From Marinospirillum sp035271045 (GTDB lineage Bacteria > Pseudomonadota > Gammaproteobacteria > Pseudomonadales > Halomonadaceae): a DNA stretch of 57,604 nt. Location of the stretch: the NCBI RefSeq assembly GCF_035271045.1, contig NZ_DATESC010000013.1:1-57604 (forward strand), read 5' to 3'. Below the pieces are notes generated by a model. The model saw only the letters and a program-made list of their open reading frames with translations. It was not told the origin of the DNA and did no database searches. Positions 27,225 to 36,437 of this stretch are shown in pieces; positions within the stretch are counted from its first letter, which is position 1, and every line of letters starts with the position of its first letter. The position numbers and the translations under genes are program-made.

Positions 27225-28286
27225 TTATTTTTTATGTGTACTTCCAGTTGAGTTTACATAACTTTTGTAAATATCTGCAACTTCTTCTTGTAACTGGCAG
27301 AGAAAGTCTGGCTGCAAATTTGCGGTTACTTCTGCTATCCAGTGTTTTTCGTTCATCCATTCTTGCAACTTTACTGCATCTTTAGCAGTCATCACTAGAG
27401 GCTGGTCATCATTAAATTCTAAATGTTGCTGAGTCAATTGAGCATGGTCAACTAATGGATGTTCAGTAACGATTAAACCTAAGTTTTTTAACTGGTTAAA
27501 AAACCGTGACGGATTACCAATACCAGCCAATGCATGAACGGCTTCACCTTGGCTAAAAGGGCAATTTTTTTGCCAATGCCCATCACCCCTGCGCCAGCCT
27601 GAAAATTCCAGCTCATAGTTTTGCAGCGGATTTTTTAACGGTACATTAAACAGCGGTGCTTGACTGGCTAGCGTACCTTGAACGATAACCCAATCTACGC
27701 TGCTTAAACGACTAGGTGGTTCACGCAACGGGCCAATCGGCAGACAGCGACCATTGCCTAAACCGCGCTGGGCATCAATCACTACAATCTCAATATCACG
27801 GCCTAATGCCAAGTGCTGCAATCCATCGTCTGCAATAATTAAATCGCAACCTTCTTCTTCAATTAGCTGCTTAACTGCATTAGAACGCTTGGGGTCTACT
27901 ACGATAGGTAAACCCGTTTGCTGCGCCAGCATTAATGGCTCATCGCCCACCTGTTGCGGATCACTATGAATCGTCACGCTTTGTGGGTAACAACGGGCTT
28001 TACCACCATAACCTCGGCTCACAATGCCTGGTTTATAGCCAAGACTGGCAAAATGTTTAGCCAACGCAGCCACCAACGGTGATTTACCACTGCCACCTAC
28101 GGTGATATTACCCACAATAATCACCGGCACACTTGGATGATAGGCAGTTTTCTGACCATTGTGATACGCTTTTTTTCGTTGCGCCAATAACTGTAAATAC
28201 AGCTTTTCTAAAGGCATTAATAATTTTAAAGCACCCGGACTAACGGCATACCAACGCGCTTCGATCCAATGTTGTAATTTAAGCAT
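27225..28286 (-). CDS. lpxK: Tetraacyldisaccharide 4'-kinase
   Basis: Inner-membrane-associated kinase that phosphorylates the 4' position of the lipid A disaccharide using ATP. The N-terminal membrane-associated helix region is followed by the P-loop GNITVGGSGKSPL (near residue 60) and the LpxK segments KPGIVSRGYGG, VGDEPLMLA and IIADDGLQHLALGRDIEIVV, the last containing the catalytic Asp region. Length 353 aa is normal. It lies 21 bp downstream of msbA, forming exbB-exbD-msbA-lpxK, an arrangement known from many gammaproteobacteria. Confidence 0.96.
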   Translation of the reverse strand: MLKLQHWIEARWYAVSPGALKLLMPLEKLYLQLLAQRKKAYHNGQKTAYHPSVPVIIVGNITVGGSGKSPLVAALAKHFASLGYKPGIVSRGYGGKARCYPQSVTIHSDPQQVGDEPLMLAQQTGLPIVVDPKRSNAVKQLIEEEGCDLIIADDGLQHLALGRDIEIVVIDAQRGLGNGRCLPIGPLREPPSRLSSVDWVIVQGTLASQAPLFNVPLKNPLQNYELEFSGWRRGDGHWQKNCPFSQGEAVHALAGIGNPSRFFNQLKNLGLIVTEHPLVDHAQLTQQHLEFNDDQPLVMTAKDAVKLQEWMNEKHWIAEVTANLQPDFLCQLQEEVADIYKSYVNSTGSTHKK

Positions 28287-28307
28287 TTGGATTAATCATC
28301 CTTAAAA

Positions 28308-30083
28308 TTAACTATCTTGAAATTGCAGTTGGTGTAGTTGAGCATAAGCACCGTTTTTAGCGAGCAAGGTTTGGTGGTCACCTTCTTCTACAATTTGACC
28401 TTTATCTATGACTAGAATGCGATCAGCTTTTTCAACAGTGGATAAACGGTGAGCAATCACAAACGTTGTTCGATTTTTCATAACCTCTTCTAGCGCTTGT
28501 TGAATGTAGCGTTCTGATTCGGTGTCTAAGGCTGATGTTGCTTCATCTAAAATTAAAATAGGTGCATCTTTCATAATCGCACGCGCAATGGCGATGCGTT
28601 GGCGCTGTCCACCCGATAATAAAACACCGTTATCACCCACTAGCGTATTTAAGCCCAGTGGTAATTTTTCAGCAAAGTCCAGCACATAAGCTGCTTTGGC
28701 GGCTGCTTCTACGGCTTTAGGGTCGGGATCTTTTATGCCATAAGCAATGTTGGCGGCTAAGGTAGCGTTAAACAGCGTAACCTGCTGAGTCACTAGGGCA
28801 ATGTGTTCACGCAAATTCGTTAAAGTTAACGCTGGCAACGCAACACCGTCTAGCTGAATTTCGCCTTCAGTTGCATCATAAAAACGCGGAATTAAGTTGG
28901 CAAGGGTTGATTTACCGCCACCTGAACGCCCCACAAGGGCAATCATTTCACCCGATTGCGCCGTGAAGTTTATATTAGTCAATGCCAGTGGTAGGTCTTC
29001 GCCATAACGAAAACTAACATTTTTAAAGCAAATTTCACCTTTAGCACGGACTAACGTTTTTGTGCCCGTATCTTCTTCCTCTGGTGCATCGAGGTAAGTA
29101 AAAACATCCAGTGCAGCAGCCAAACCTTGTTGAATGGTATTGTTGATTTCAGTGAGTTGACGCAGTGGTTTTGCCATTAGTGAGGCAGCAGTTAAAAATG
29201 CAATGAATTCACCTGGGGTCATTTCGCCCATTAAATCAGGCGATAGTGCCAACCAAACTAACAAACCCAGCGCCATAGCGACAATAGTTTGCACCACCGG
29301 CGTACTAATCGCTTTGGTTAGCGCCATTTTCATGGCTTGTGTGCGGTTATACTCGCTGGCTTTTAAAAAGCGCTGGTATTCAAATTCAGTACCGCCAAAA
29401 CTACGCACCACGCGATAACCTTGCAGCGTTTCAGAGGCAACGTGCGTCACATCACCCACCGAGTTTTGAATGCGATGGCTTATTCTACGAAAACGCCTGC
29501 TCGCATAACTAACCACCACACCAATAATGGGCGACACCGCCACAAAAACCAGTGCCAACTGCCAGTTAACCCACAGTAAATAGCTCATTAAACCAATAAC
29601 AAACAAACCTTCACGCACCAATACAGTAACCGCATTGGTGGCTGCACCCGTGACTTGCTCCACATTAAAAGTAAGCCGCGAAACTAGATGCCCTGAAGAA
29701 TGCTGGTCATAAAAACGTGAAGGCAAAACTAAAAAACGTTTGAATAAATCAAGGCGAAGGTAATGAACTAACTGCCTAGCCACATAGCTCATAAAATAAG
29801 TACCAAAAAAAGTACCCACACCGCGTAAAACAAAAATACCCACGACCAGCAACGGAAAGTACAAACGCTGCTCCCCCATGCCATCTTGAATGGAGTCGAC
29901 CAACAATTTCATCACCTGTGCAAAAGCCGTACTAGAAGCCGCATAAAGGGCATAACCCATCACACTCAGCACAAAAGCAGGCCAATAAGGACGAACATAG
30001 GACAATAAACGGAGATAGGCTTTTATGCCAGTTGGTACAGGTTTAATAGGTGCAACGGGAGGAATTTGTTCTTTCACAAGCAT
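28308..30083 (-). CDS. msbA: Lipid A export ATP-binding/permease protein MsbA
   Basis: Homodimeric ABC flippase moving lipid A core across the inner membrane. Residues about 25-320 are the six-helix transmembrane domain. The nucleotide-binding domain has Walker A GRSGGGKSTLANL, signature LSGGQRQR, Walker B ILILDEATSALD and the switch His in VIAHRLST. Length 591 aa is typical. It sits 27 bp downstream of exbD and upstream of lpxK, which makes the next lipid A substrate, so function and context agree. Confidence 0.96.
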   Translation of the reverse strand: MLVKEQIPPVAPIKPVPTGIKAYLRLLSYVRPYWPAFVLSVMGYALYAASSTAFAQVMKLLVDSIQDGMGEQRLYFPLLVVGIFVLRGVGTFFGTYFMSYVARQLVHYLRLDLFKRFLVLPSRFYDQHSSGHLVSRLTFNVEQVTGAATNAVTVLVREGLFVIGLMSYLLWVNWQLALVFVAVSPIIGVVVSYASRRFRRISHRIQNSVGDVTHVASETLQGYRVVRSFGGTEFEYQRFLKASEYNRTQAMKMALTKAISTPVVQTIVAMALGLLVWLALSPDLMGEMTPGEFIAFLTAASLMAKPLRQLTEINNTIQQGLAAALDVFTYLDAPEEEDTGTKTLVRAKGEICFKNVSFRYGEDLPLALTNINFTAQSGEMIALVGRSGGGKSTLANLIPRFYDATEGEIQLDGVALPALTLTNLREHIALVTQQVTLFNATLAANIAYGIKDPDPKAVEAAAKAAYVLDFAEKLPLGLNTLVGDNGVLLSGGQRQRIAIARAIMKDAPILILDEATSALDTESERYIQQALEEVMKNRTTFVIAHRLSTVEKADRILVIDKGQIVEEGDHQTLLAKNGAYAQLHQLQFQDS

Positions 30084-30110
30084 CTCTTTTTAAAAACTAA
30101 CTTTTAAACG

Positions 30111-30524
30111 CTATAACGGCTGAGTGGCTATTCTAACCTTTTCGATGCCTAAACGCCTTGCTAAGTCTAATGCAAAGACCAGTTGCTGGTGTTGGGTATT
30201 ACTTTCAGCTTGAATTAACAAGGCTTCAATTATACTGGATGAATCCTTGTTAAGCTGAATTAGGTCAGCTTCAAGTTGTTCAAGGCTAACTTGGGTTTGG
30301 TCGTTAAATAAAATACGCCCATTAGCATATAAACTTAACACACTGATATTAGGTAAAGATGGTGTTTGTATTTCAGCGGTATTAGCTGTGGGTAATTGTA
30401 AATTAAGTGCTTGTTCTGGCAAGCGAGCGCTGACCATAAAAAAAATCAACAACAAAAACACCACGTCAATCAGTGGTGTCATATTCAAATCAGCAGGTTC
30501 TAAGCGTTGGCGTTTAAATCGCAT
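30111..30524 (-). CDS. exbD: ExbD/TolR-family proton-channel subunit
   Basis: Inner membrane protein with one N-terminal membrane helix carrying the essential Asp in MTPLIDVVFLLLIFFMV (about residues 15-31) and a periplasmic domain. With ExbB it uses the proton gradient to energise TonB or another partner. Length 137 aa. The start overlaps the end of exbB by 25 bp, implying coupled translation. No tonB gene is in the window; in this msbA-linked context the pair may serve envelope functions beyond iron uptake. Confidence 0.92.
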   Translation of the reverse strand: MRFKRQRLEPADLNMTPLIDVVFLLLIFFMVSARLPEQALNLQLPTANTAEIQTPSLPNISVLSLYANGRILFNDQTQVSLEQLEADLIQLNKDSSSIIEALLIQAESNTQHQQLVFALDLARRLGIEKVRIATQPL

Positions 30525-30991
30525 ATTTTTTGTGCTTCAGCTTCTAAAATAACCACCAGATCGTCGACTTTACGAATAAAATAACGGTGCATCACCAAAG
30601 TAGGAATCGCAACACTTAACCCCGTTGCAGTCGTCATTAAGGCTAACGAAATACCACCCGCTAACTGTTGCGCGTTGCCAGCAGCTAAGTCAAGTTGCTG
30701 AAAGACATCAATCATCCCCACCACCGTTCCCAACAAGCCTAACAAAGGCGTAATACTGGCAATCGTACCCAGCGGGCTTAGGTATTTTTCTAGTCGATGC
30801 ACTTCATGAGCGCCCGCCGTTTTGATGGCATCTTTTTTAGTACCCGCAGCCCGAATGCGTTGCAACGCCTGCGGTATAGCATAACTAGAGCGCAACGCCC
30901 ATAAACGCTCCAAGATAATCGCAAGTGCAACGACAGAACTCAACAACAGGGGCAACATCAACCAACCGCCAGCATAAAAAAGGTCTAGCAC
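30500..30991 (-). CDS. exbB: ExbB/TolQ-family proton-channel protein
   Basis: Inner membrane protein (163 aa) with one N-terminal helix (YAGGWLMLPLLLSSVVALAI) and two C-terminal helices bearing LGTIASITPLLGLLGTVVGM and GISLALMTTATGLSVAIP, the conserved MotA/TolQ/ExbB channel segments. The start is GTG with AGGA 8 nt upstream. First gene of the exbB-exbD-msbA-lpxK run. It is shorter than E. coli ExbB, as usual for this branch. Confidence 0.92.
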   Translation of the reverse strand: MLDLFYAGGWLMLPLLLSSVVALAIILERLWALRSSYAIPQALQRIRAAGTKKDAIKTAGAHEVHRLEKYLSPLGTIASITPLLGLLGTVVGMIDVFQQLDLAAGNAQQLAGGISLALMTTATGLSVAIPTLVMHRYFIRKVDDLVVILEAEAQKICDLNANA

Positions 30992-31050
30992 AGGGTAGTT
31001 CCTAGATAAAATACATAGGGAAGCATATTAGCAGCGGTTTTTTCTATTCG

Positions 31051-32646
31051 TTATTTAACCGCTGGCAACCAGTTGGCGTAGCCCTTAGCTTGCATATCAG
31101 CCAAAGGAATAAATAACAAGCTAGCACCGTTGATGCAATAACGTAAACCACCTCTGTCGCTTGGGCCATCAGGGAAAACATGACCTAGGTGTGAATCGGC
31201 TAACTGGCTACGCACTTCTATGCGGCGCATATTATAGCTATTATCAACTATTTCAGTCACAACTTCAGCTTGAATTGGCTTTACAAAACTGGGCCAACCA
31301 CAACCTGACTGATATTTATCTTTAGAACTAAACAAAGGTTGACCGCTGACCACATCGACATACAAACCTGATTCGAATAGGTCGTCATATTCATGCGTAA
31401 ATGCTCTTTCTGTACCGCTATTTTGCGTCACATAATACTGGTTAGCCGTTAAACGCTGTTTAAGCACATCAGCAGCAGGTTTTTGATAACTACTTGCATC
31501 AAAAGCTTGGCTAGTATGTTTATCTGTGGCAGCTTTGTTAGTCGATTGATTAGGCAATGGAATATCAGCTTTATTTAAATCAACGTGGCAATAGCCATTC
31601 GGATTTTTAAGTAAGTAATCTTGATGGTACTCTTCAGCCAAATAAAAATGACTTAAAGGCATATTTTCTACCACAATCGGCTTGGTATATTTTTCTTCTA
31701 ACTTGGCTAAAGCAGTAGCAACGATACGCTGCTCGGCTAAGTCAGTGGTATAAATACCTGTGCGGTATTGCGTGCCTCTATCGTTACCTTGTTTGTTTAA
31801 ACTGGTCGGGTCAATAATCCGAAAAAAGTATAGCAATAAATCATCTACACTTAATAAATCAGGGTTATAAGTCACTTTAACGGCTTCAGCATGACCCGTA
31901 TTACGATAAATCACATCTTCATAACTAGGGCTTTTAGTGCGACCATTGGCATAACCAGAAACAACGTCAACCACACCATTAATGCGTTCAAAATAACCTT
32001 CAACACCCCAAAAACAGCCACCAGCTAAATAAATACTTTTGGTGTTAATTAGCGCTGCGGCTTGCTGTTGTTTTGGTTGATAAAAAGTAGCTTGATGCTG
32101 CTTCAAATCAGTATCAGGATTCGCAATTAACGCCAAGGCTTGTGCTTTATTAATACTGCCTTTAATCACTCGCTGTAATTTACCATTCGCATCCAAAACA
32201 ACCCAGCTAGGGTAAACTTGCACACCAAAACTTTTCACCAAGTCACCAGTAGGGTCTAGCTGCACCGGCAAATCAGGGTAATCCAAACCCGCATACCAGT
32301 CTTTGAATTCATTAAGCGGCATTTCTCCTAACTGACCGGGGGATGCTAAGGTCACTAAATTAGCATTAGCAAAATCTGGGTCAATAACCCAAGCTTCTGT
32401 TTGCGCTAATTCAGATAAACACAGTGGACACCAACTTGCCCAAAGTTTAATTAAAGTAGGCTGGCTATTATCAAGTTTCACAGTAAAGTCTCCACCTGTT
32501 ACACCTTGCAACGCGACTAACGATTGCAAGAAATCAGATTGAGCAGCCTTAGCTTTGGCAAGCGGGCTGCTGGTTAATATCAAGCCTATGATAGCAATTA
32601 GCAAAGTAATTAAAGTTAAGTGAGTCCAGCTAAAGTATCGTGACAT
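31051..32646 (-). CDS. msrAB: Membrane-anchored thioredoxin-MsrA-MsrB fusion (PilB-like)
   Basis: Three-domain periplasmic methionine sulfoxide repair protein. An N-terminal membrane or signal helix (THLTLITLLIAIIGLILTSS) precedes a TlpA-like thioredoxin domain with the redox motif WCPLC (near residue 70). MsrA follows with GCFWG (near 210) and MsrB with CGWPSF and the catalytic Cys in RYCINGAS (near 505). The thioredoxin domain recycles the reductases, as in Neisseria PilB. I place the start at the ATG at 32646 (MSRYFSW) because AAGG lies upstream; an in-frame ATG at 32667 has no ribosome binding site. All catalytic residues are present. An interdomain linker rich in Ala/Thr/Gln lies between MsrA and MsrB. 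Confidence 0.93.
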   Translation of the reverse strand: MSRYFSWTHLTLITLLIAIIGLILTSSPLAKAKAAQSDFLQSLVALQGVTGGDFTVKLDNSQPTLIKLWASWCPLCLSELAQTEAWVIDPDFANANLVTLASPGQLGEMPLNEFKDWYAGLDYPDLPVQLDPTGDLVKSFGVQVYPSWVVLDANGKLQRVIKGSINKAQALALIANPDTDLKQHQATFYQPKQQQAAALINTKSIYLAGGCFWGVEGYFERINGVVDVVSGYANGRTKSPSYEDVIYRNTGHAEAVKVTYNPDLLSVDDLLLYFFRIIDPTSLNKQGNDRGTQYRTGIYTTDLAEQRIVATALAKLEEKYTKPIVVENMPLSHFYLAEEYHQDYLLKNPNGYCHVDLNKADIPLPNQSTNKAATDKHTSQAFDASSYQKPAADVLKQRLTANQYYVTQNSGTERAFTHEYDDLFESGLYVDVVSGQPLFSSKDKYQSGCGWPSFVKPIQAEVVTEIVDNSYNMRRIEVRSQLADSHLGHVFPDGPSDRGGLRYCINGASLLFIPLADMQAKGYANWLPAVK

Positions 32647-32721
32647 ACTTGCTTGCCTTTTGGTCATTTTTAGTCAATTAAACAGCAGAAATAGAAAGTA
32701 AATCTGCCATCATCTAGGTAT

Positions 32722-32727
32722 ATTATA
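32722..32727 (-). promoter_or_regulatory. Candidate -10 box upstream of msrAB
   Basis: The minus strand shows a perfect TATAAT about 75 nt before the chosen msrAB start. The region 17-18 bp upstream reads TTTTAT, a poor -35. It lies between the EF-hand gene and msrAB, so msrAB may be transcribed separately. Confidence 0.4.
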
Positions 32728-32793
32728 CTTCGACCTAAATTTTCATAAAAAATTCTACTTTTCTTTATATTTTCAATGCTAAAAGGTTATTAA

Positions 32794-33240
32794 TTACTGC
32801 TGACGTTGCGATCTTTTTTTGTCCATGCGTTGCATCATATTACCAAAACGATCATCCATTTCTTCTTTGCTAATCACACCATTACCATTGCTATCTAACC
32901 CCTGAAAAGCACGAACCATACGCGTTCTAGTCATTTCCTGATAAACAGGCTCAAACTCTTTAAGGCTTAATGCACCGTCTTTATTAGCATCCGCCGCTTT
33001 AACTTTAGCAGCACGAAAGGTATCTAATTCTTGTTGCGTAATTTCACCATCGGCATCGGCATCAATTTGCTTAAAGAACTGTTGCTGCATACCAAAATGC
33101 CCGCGATTACCATGATGCTTCCCAAAACCAGATTTAGCAAAGTGATGAGAGGAAGAGGCTTTATCGTTAGCCATTGCAGCACCAGCAGCCAATGTAATTA
33201 AAACAACCAGCAGCATTGAAAAAGTTTGAGTAAATTTCAT
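32794..33240 (-). CDS. Secreted EF-hand calcium-binding protein
   Basis: Exported protein of 148 aa with a signal peptide (MKFTQTFSMLLVVLITLAAG, cleavage near AMA-ND). A His/Gly-rich stretch (SSSHHFAKSGFGKHHGNRGH) follows, then EF-hand loops DADADGEITQQE, DANKDGALSLKE and DSNGNGVISKEE with calcium ligands at the expected loop positions. The tail is basic. It is divergent from an OmpR/EnvZ-like pair 276 bp away, suggesting, without proof, a calcium- or cation-responsive unit. The His-rich N terminus could also bind transition metals. Confidence 0.88.
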   Translation of the reverse strand: MKFTQTFSMLLVVLITLAAGAAMANDKASSSHHFAKSGFGKHHGNRGHFGMQQQFFKQIDADADGEITQQELDTFRAAKVKAADANKDGALSLKEFEPVYQEMTRTRMVRAFQGLDSNGNGVISKEEMDDRFGNMMQRMDKKRSQRQQ

Positions 33241-33344
33241 TATTAAGTACCTTGTTTAGTTTGAATTAAAATTTGAATCAGCTTGTTGCTCAAGCCACTA
33301 ATCTAAGCCATTAATAAGCTAAAGGTGTGTCAGTCAAGGTGCTG

Positions 33345-33396
33345 TTTTGTCGTTATGTGTCGCAACACTAAGCATTGATACCATTTGCGACAAATG
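33345..33396. promoter_or_regulatory. Repeated TGTCG motifs in the EF-hand/regulator divergent region
   Basis: TTTTGTCGTTA (33345-33355) and GTGTCGCAA (33357-33365) are direct copies of a TGTCG core spaced 10 bp apart. The inverted copy TTGCGACA at 33385-33392 pairs perfectly with TGTCGCAA at 33358-33365. One-turn spacing of direct repeats is typical of OmpR-family binding sites. Candidate operator for the regulator at 33517-34251, possibly controlling both directions. No experimental support. Confidence 0.45.
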
Positions 33397-33516
33397 AATG
33401 AACAAACACAGTGCTAGCCAATGGCTATATCACCAATTTCTAAGCAAACTAGACTTAATTCAGTACATTTAGATTTATAGATAAGTCAAAAAAAACCAAT
33501 AGAGAGCCGTTAATCT

Positions 33517-34251
33517 ATGTCGGATTCAATTGAACCACACATTTTAATTGTGGATGACGCACGCGATATTCGTGAACCTTTAGGTCAATACCTGCGTAAA
33601 CAGGGTTATCGTATCCAGCTGGCTGCCAATGCTGCCGAAGCCCGCCGAAGCCTTGACACAGCAGCAATTGACTTAGTTGTTTTAGATGTAATGATGCCTG
33701 GCGAAGATGGATTAAGCCTGTGCCGTTGGTTGGTCGCGCAAGGTGGGCCACCGGTGATTTTGTTAACAGCGATGGCAGATGAAACAGATCGCATTATTGG
33801 CTTAGAAATGGGTGCCGATGATTATTTGGTAAAGCCTTTTAATCCACGGGAATTACTGGCAAGAATTCGGGCAGTGTTCCGGCGCGTACCGCCTTTAGCT
33901 GCAGTTATTTTAACCGAACAACGCTGCTTTGCCGGTTGGACACACGACCCAATCACCCGAAAACTTAATCACCAAGACGGTCGGCGAGTAGAGCTAACGT
34001 CAGCAGAAAATAAACTATTACAGGTTTTTTTAGACCATCCTCACCAAGTGATTAGCCGTTCACGTTTGTTAGATTTAACCGCTGGACGCGATGCCAAAGC
34101 TTATGATCGCGCTATTGATAACCAGATCAGTCGCTTGCGCCGAAAAATTGAACGCGATCCCAAGCAACCGCAGCTATTAGTAACTGACTGGGGTGGCGGC
34201 TATGCCCTAGTTACCGATATTCAACCTACAACAAAGCTTGACAAAGCATGA
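33517..34251 (+). CDS. OmpR-family response regulator
   Basis: Two-component transcription factor, 244 aa. The receiver domain has VDDARD acidic residues, phospho-acceptor Asp in LVVLDVMMPGEDG, Thr in ILLTAMAD and Lys in DDYLVKPFNPREL. The winged-helix domain (about 145-238) has VELTSAENKLLQVF, AYDRAIDNQISRLRRKIE and the final WGGGYAL hairpin. The gene overlaps the kinase start by four bases (ATGA), indicating translational coupling. It is divergent from the EF-hand gene. Overall it is closest in pattern to OmpR/RstA-like regulators; signal unknown. Confidence 0.92.
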   Translation: MSDSIEPHILIVDDARDIREPLGQYLRKQGYRIQLAANAAEARRSLDTAAIDLVVLDVMMPGEDGLSLCRWLVAQGGPPVILLTAMADETDRIIGLEMGADDYLVKPFNPRELLARIRAVFRRVPPLAAVILTEQRCFAGWTHDPITRKLNHQDGRRVELTSAENKLLQVFLDHPHQVISRSRLLDLTAGRDAKAYDRAIDNQISRLRRKIERDPKQPQLLVTDWGGGYALVTDIQPTTKLDKA

Positions 34252-35633
34252 AAAAACGTTGGATAAACTACCTTCCCGATGGTTTAGCAGCACGTTTTAC
34301 TTGGCTATTAGTTATTACACTGTTACTGGCTAATCTGGTAGTTTTTGGGGCTTTTTCACTACAACAAACGCAACAAGATCAAGCCGCACGCGAAGGTCAA
34401 GAAGTTGAAAGGATTGTAGCGTTAGTGCCTGCGTTGGAATCAGTAGCACCTAATATTCGATCAAGGATTACACGCAATGCTTCTACACGTATGGCAAGAG
34501 TCAGCGTGACACCTGCGCCATTAGTTGTCATCCAAGCCAGTGACCCAAGGTCTATTTCGTTAAGCAAAAGGTTAGCTGAAGCACTTAATGGACGTGAAGT
34601 ACGCGTTGCAATACGTGAAGTCAGCGAGCGCCGTAGCAATAGCCATCACCCGCTACCACCCCGAGGTTTTAACGTTATCACCCTGTCGATTGCACTGTAT
34701 AACGAACAGAATACAAGCCCAAATATTAAAACAACGGCTTGGCTAAATGTGGCGACCAGTGGTGAACGCTATAAAAGCGCAAACACGGATAAAGGCTTAT
34801 TTTTACTAATCTTGGGCGTATCACTGATTGCCGTTCTTGGTGTTGGACTATTGTTTGTACGCCGCCTGACACAGCCTTTAAATGCTTTGGCAAAAGCAGC
34901 AAAAGCGGCTGGATGCGGTGATCGTTCAGTACGGCTGGTGGAAACAGGTGCCAAAGAAGTACGCGATGCTGCCCAAGCGTTTAACACCATGCAAGCACAA
35001 ATTGCCAGTTTTGATGCCGAACGCACCCGAACTTTAGCAGCCGTTGGGCATGATTTACGCACACCCATTACTTCTTTGCGAATTCGTGCCGAAATGTTGG
35101 ACGATGAAGCGCGTGATCCTATGATTCGCACCTTAGAAGAAATGGCAGTAATGGCAGAAGGTTTAATGGCTTTTGCACGCGGTGAAGGGGCATTTGAAAA
35201 ATTAGAACTGATTGATTTAGCTGAGCTATTAACTTGGCTTTGTGACAACCGTGGCGTAACTTTAGACATGGCTGTAGACCAAACCAAACCACTAACTTTG
35301 ATGGGCAGACAGGTTGAGTTAACACGCGCATTTGGGAATTTAATTGATAACGCCCTGCGTTATGGCAAAGAAGCGCGGGTGAGCTTGTTCTGCAACGCAA
35401 CCGATGCGGTAATTACCCTTGAAGATAAAGGTCCTGGTATTCCAGACGCACTGCTAGAAAAGGTGTTTGAACCTTTTGTGCGTGGAGATAATAGCCGCAG
35501 CACCGAAACCGGCGGTATTGGGCTAGGTTTGTCGATTGCTAAAAAAGTGATTCGAGCGCATAACGGCAGCATTACTCTGCATAATCTAGCCAGTGGTGGA
35601 TTAAGCGTAACGATTAAGCTGCCAAAACTGTAA
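34248..35633 (+). CDS. EnvZ-like sensor histidine kinase
   Basis: Inner membrane kinase, 461 aa. Membrane helices lie near residues 14-35 (FTWLLVITLLLANLVVFGAF) and 180-203 (LFLLILGVSLIAVLGVGLLF), flanking a periplasmic sensor of about 145 residues. HAMP follows, then HisKA with VGHDLRTPITSLR (His near residue 267), and HATPase_c with the N box FGNLIDNALRYG, DKGPGIPD and GGIGLGLSIAKK. Partner of the upstream regulator. Its TAA abuts the convergent yciK stop with no base between, so no separate terminator space exists. Confidence 0.92.
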   Translation: MKKRWINYLPDGLAARFTWLLVITLLLANLVVFGAFSLQQTQQDQAAREGQEVERIVALVPALESVAPNIRSRITRNASTRMARVSVTPAPLVVIQASDPRSISLSKRLAEALNGREVRVAIREVSERRSNSHHPLPPRGFNVITLSIALYNEQNTSPNIKTTAWLNVATSGERYKSANTDKGLFLLILGVSLIAVLGVGLLFVRRLTQPLNALAKAAKAAGCGDRSVRLVETGAKEVRDAAQAFNTMQAQIASFDAERTRTLAAVGHDLRTPITSLRIRAEMLDDEARDPMIRTLEEMAVMAEGLMAFARGEGAFEKLELIDLAELLTWLCDNRGVTLDMAVDQTKPLTLMGRQVELTRAFGNLIDNALRYGKEARVSLFCNATDAVITLEDKGPGIPDALLEKVFEPFVRGDNSRSTETGGIGLGLSIAKKVIRAHNGSITLHNLASGGLSVTIKLPKL

Positions 35634-36392
35634 CTACCGATCTAGCTGGGCATTAAACATTTGCCCAGTCACGCCCTTGCTGTCAGCACCCATTAAATAC
35701 AGGTAAGTACCCATAATTTCTTCTGGTGGACGTAAAGTATTAGGGTGTTCCGCTGGAAAAGCATCCGCACGCATTTGGGTACGCGTAGCGCCTGGATTCA
35801 AGCTGTTTACACGCACATTGCTAATGTTTTCTAACTCTTGTGACAGTATTTGCACCAAACCTTCCGTCGCAAATTTAGACGCCGCATAAGGCCCCCAAAA
35901 AGCTCGCCCTACTCGACCTACCGAAGAAGAAGTAAAGATAATCGAAGCATCGTCTGCTTCTTGCAAGAGTGCTAAAGTTGCTTGTTGCAGCATAACAGGG
36001 GCATTAAAATTAATGTGCATGACTCGCTGCCACAACTCAGGATTATAAGACTGCACTGGGCTAAGCGTGCCTAAAATACTGGCATTATGCAAAACACCGT
36101 CTAGGCGACCAAAGGTTTCATACAGTTTATCTGCCATCGTTTGGTAATCAGGCCAAACAGCACCTTCTAGGTTTAATGGATAAATAGCTGGCTCTGCGCC
36201 ACCTGCTGCTACAATCTCATCATAAACGGCTTCTAGCTTTTTAATGGTTCTACCCAATAAAACCACTGTTGCACCTTGTGCGGCATAGGCTTTAGCAGCA
36301 GCGCGTCCAATGCCTGCACCGGCACCGGTTACTAAAATAACTTTATCTTTTAATAAATCTTGCGCTGGCTGATAATCAAATTGACACAACAT
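35634..36392 (-). CDS. yciK: YciK-family short-chain dehydrogenase/reductase
   Basis: NAD(P)-dependent oxidoreductase of the Rossmann SDR type, 252 aa. Cofactor motif VTGAGAGIGRAAAKAYA, the NNAG-equivalent HNASILG, catalytic Ser in IIFTSSSVGR and YxxxK as YAASK. The segment RRAFWGPYAASKFATEGL-like (VGRAFWGPYAASKFATEG here) and the N-terminal QDLLKDKVILVTGAG fit YciK, whose substrate is not established. It lies downstream of cpoB at the end of the tol cluster and is convergent with the kinase gene. Confidence 0.88.
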   Translation of the reverse strand: MLCQFDYQPAQDLLKDKVILVTGAGAGIGRAAAKAYAAQGATVVLLGRTIKKLEAVYDEIVAAGGAEPAIYPLNLEGAVWPDYQTMADKLYETFGRLDGVLHNASILGTLSPVQSYNPELWQRVMHINFNAPVMLQQATLALLQEADDASIIFTSSSVGRVGRAFWGPYAASKFATEGLVQILSQELENISNVRVNSLNPGATRTQMRADAFPAEHPNTLRPPEEIMGTYLYLMGADSKGVTGQMFNAQLDR

Positions 36393-36437
36393 AATTTAAA
36401 TCCAAAGTTGTTTTTAAGGTCGTTATTTTTAAACGCG

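Noticed and set aside
31021..31065. Inverted repeat CAGCGGTT/AACCGCTG at the msrAB stop as a terminator
   Set aside because: The loop is long (about 16 nt) and no T-run follows on either strand.
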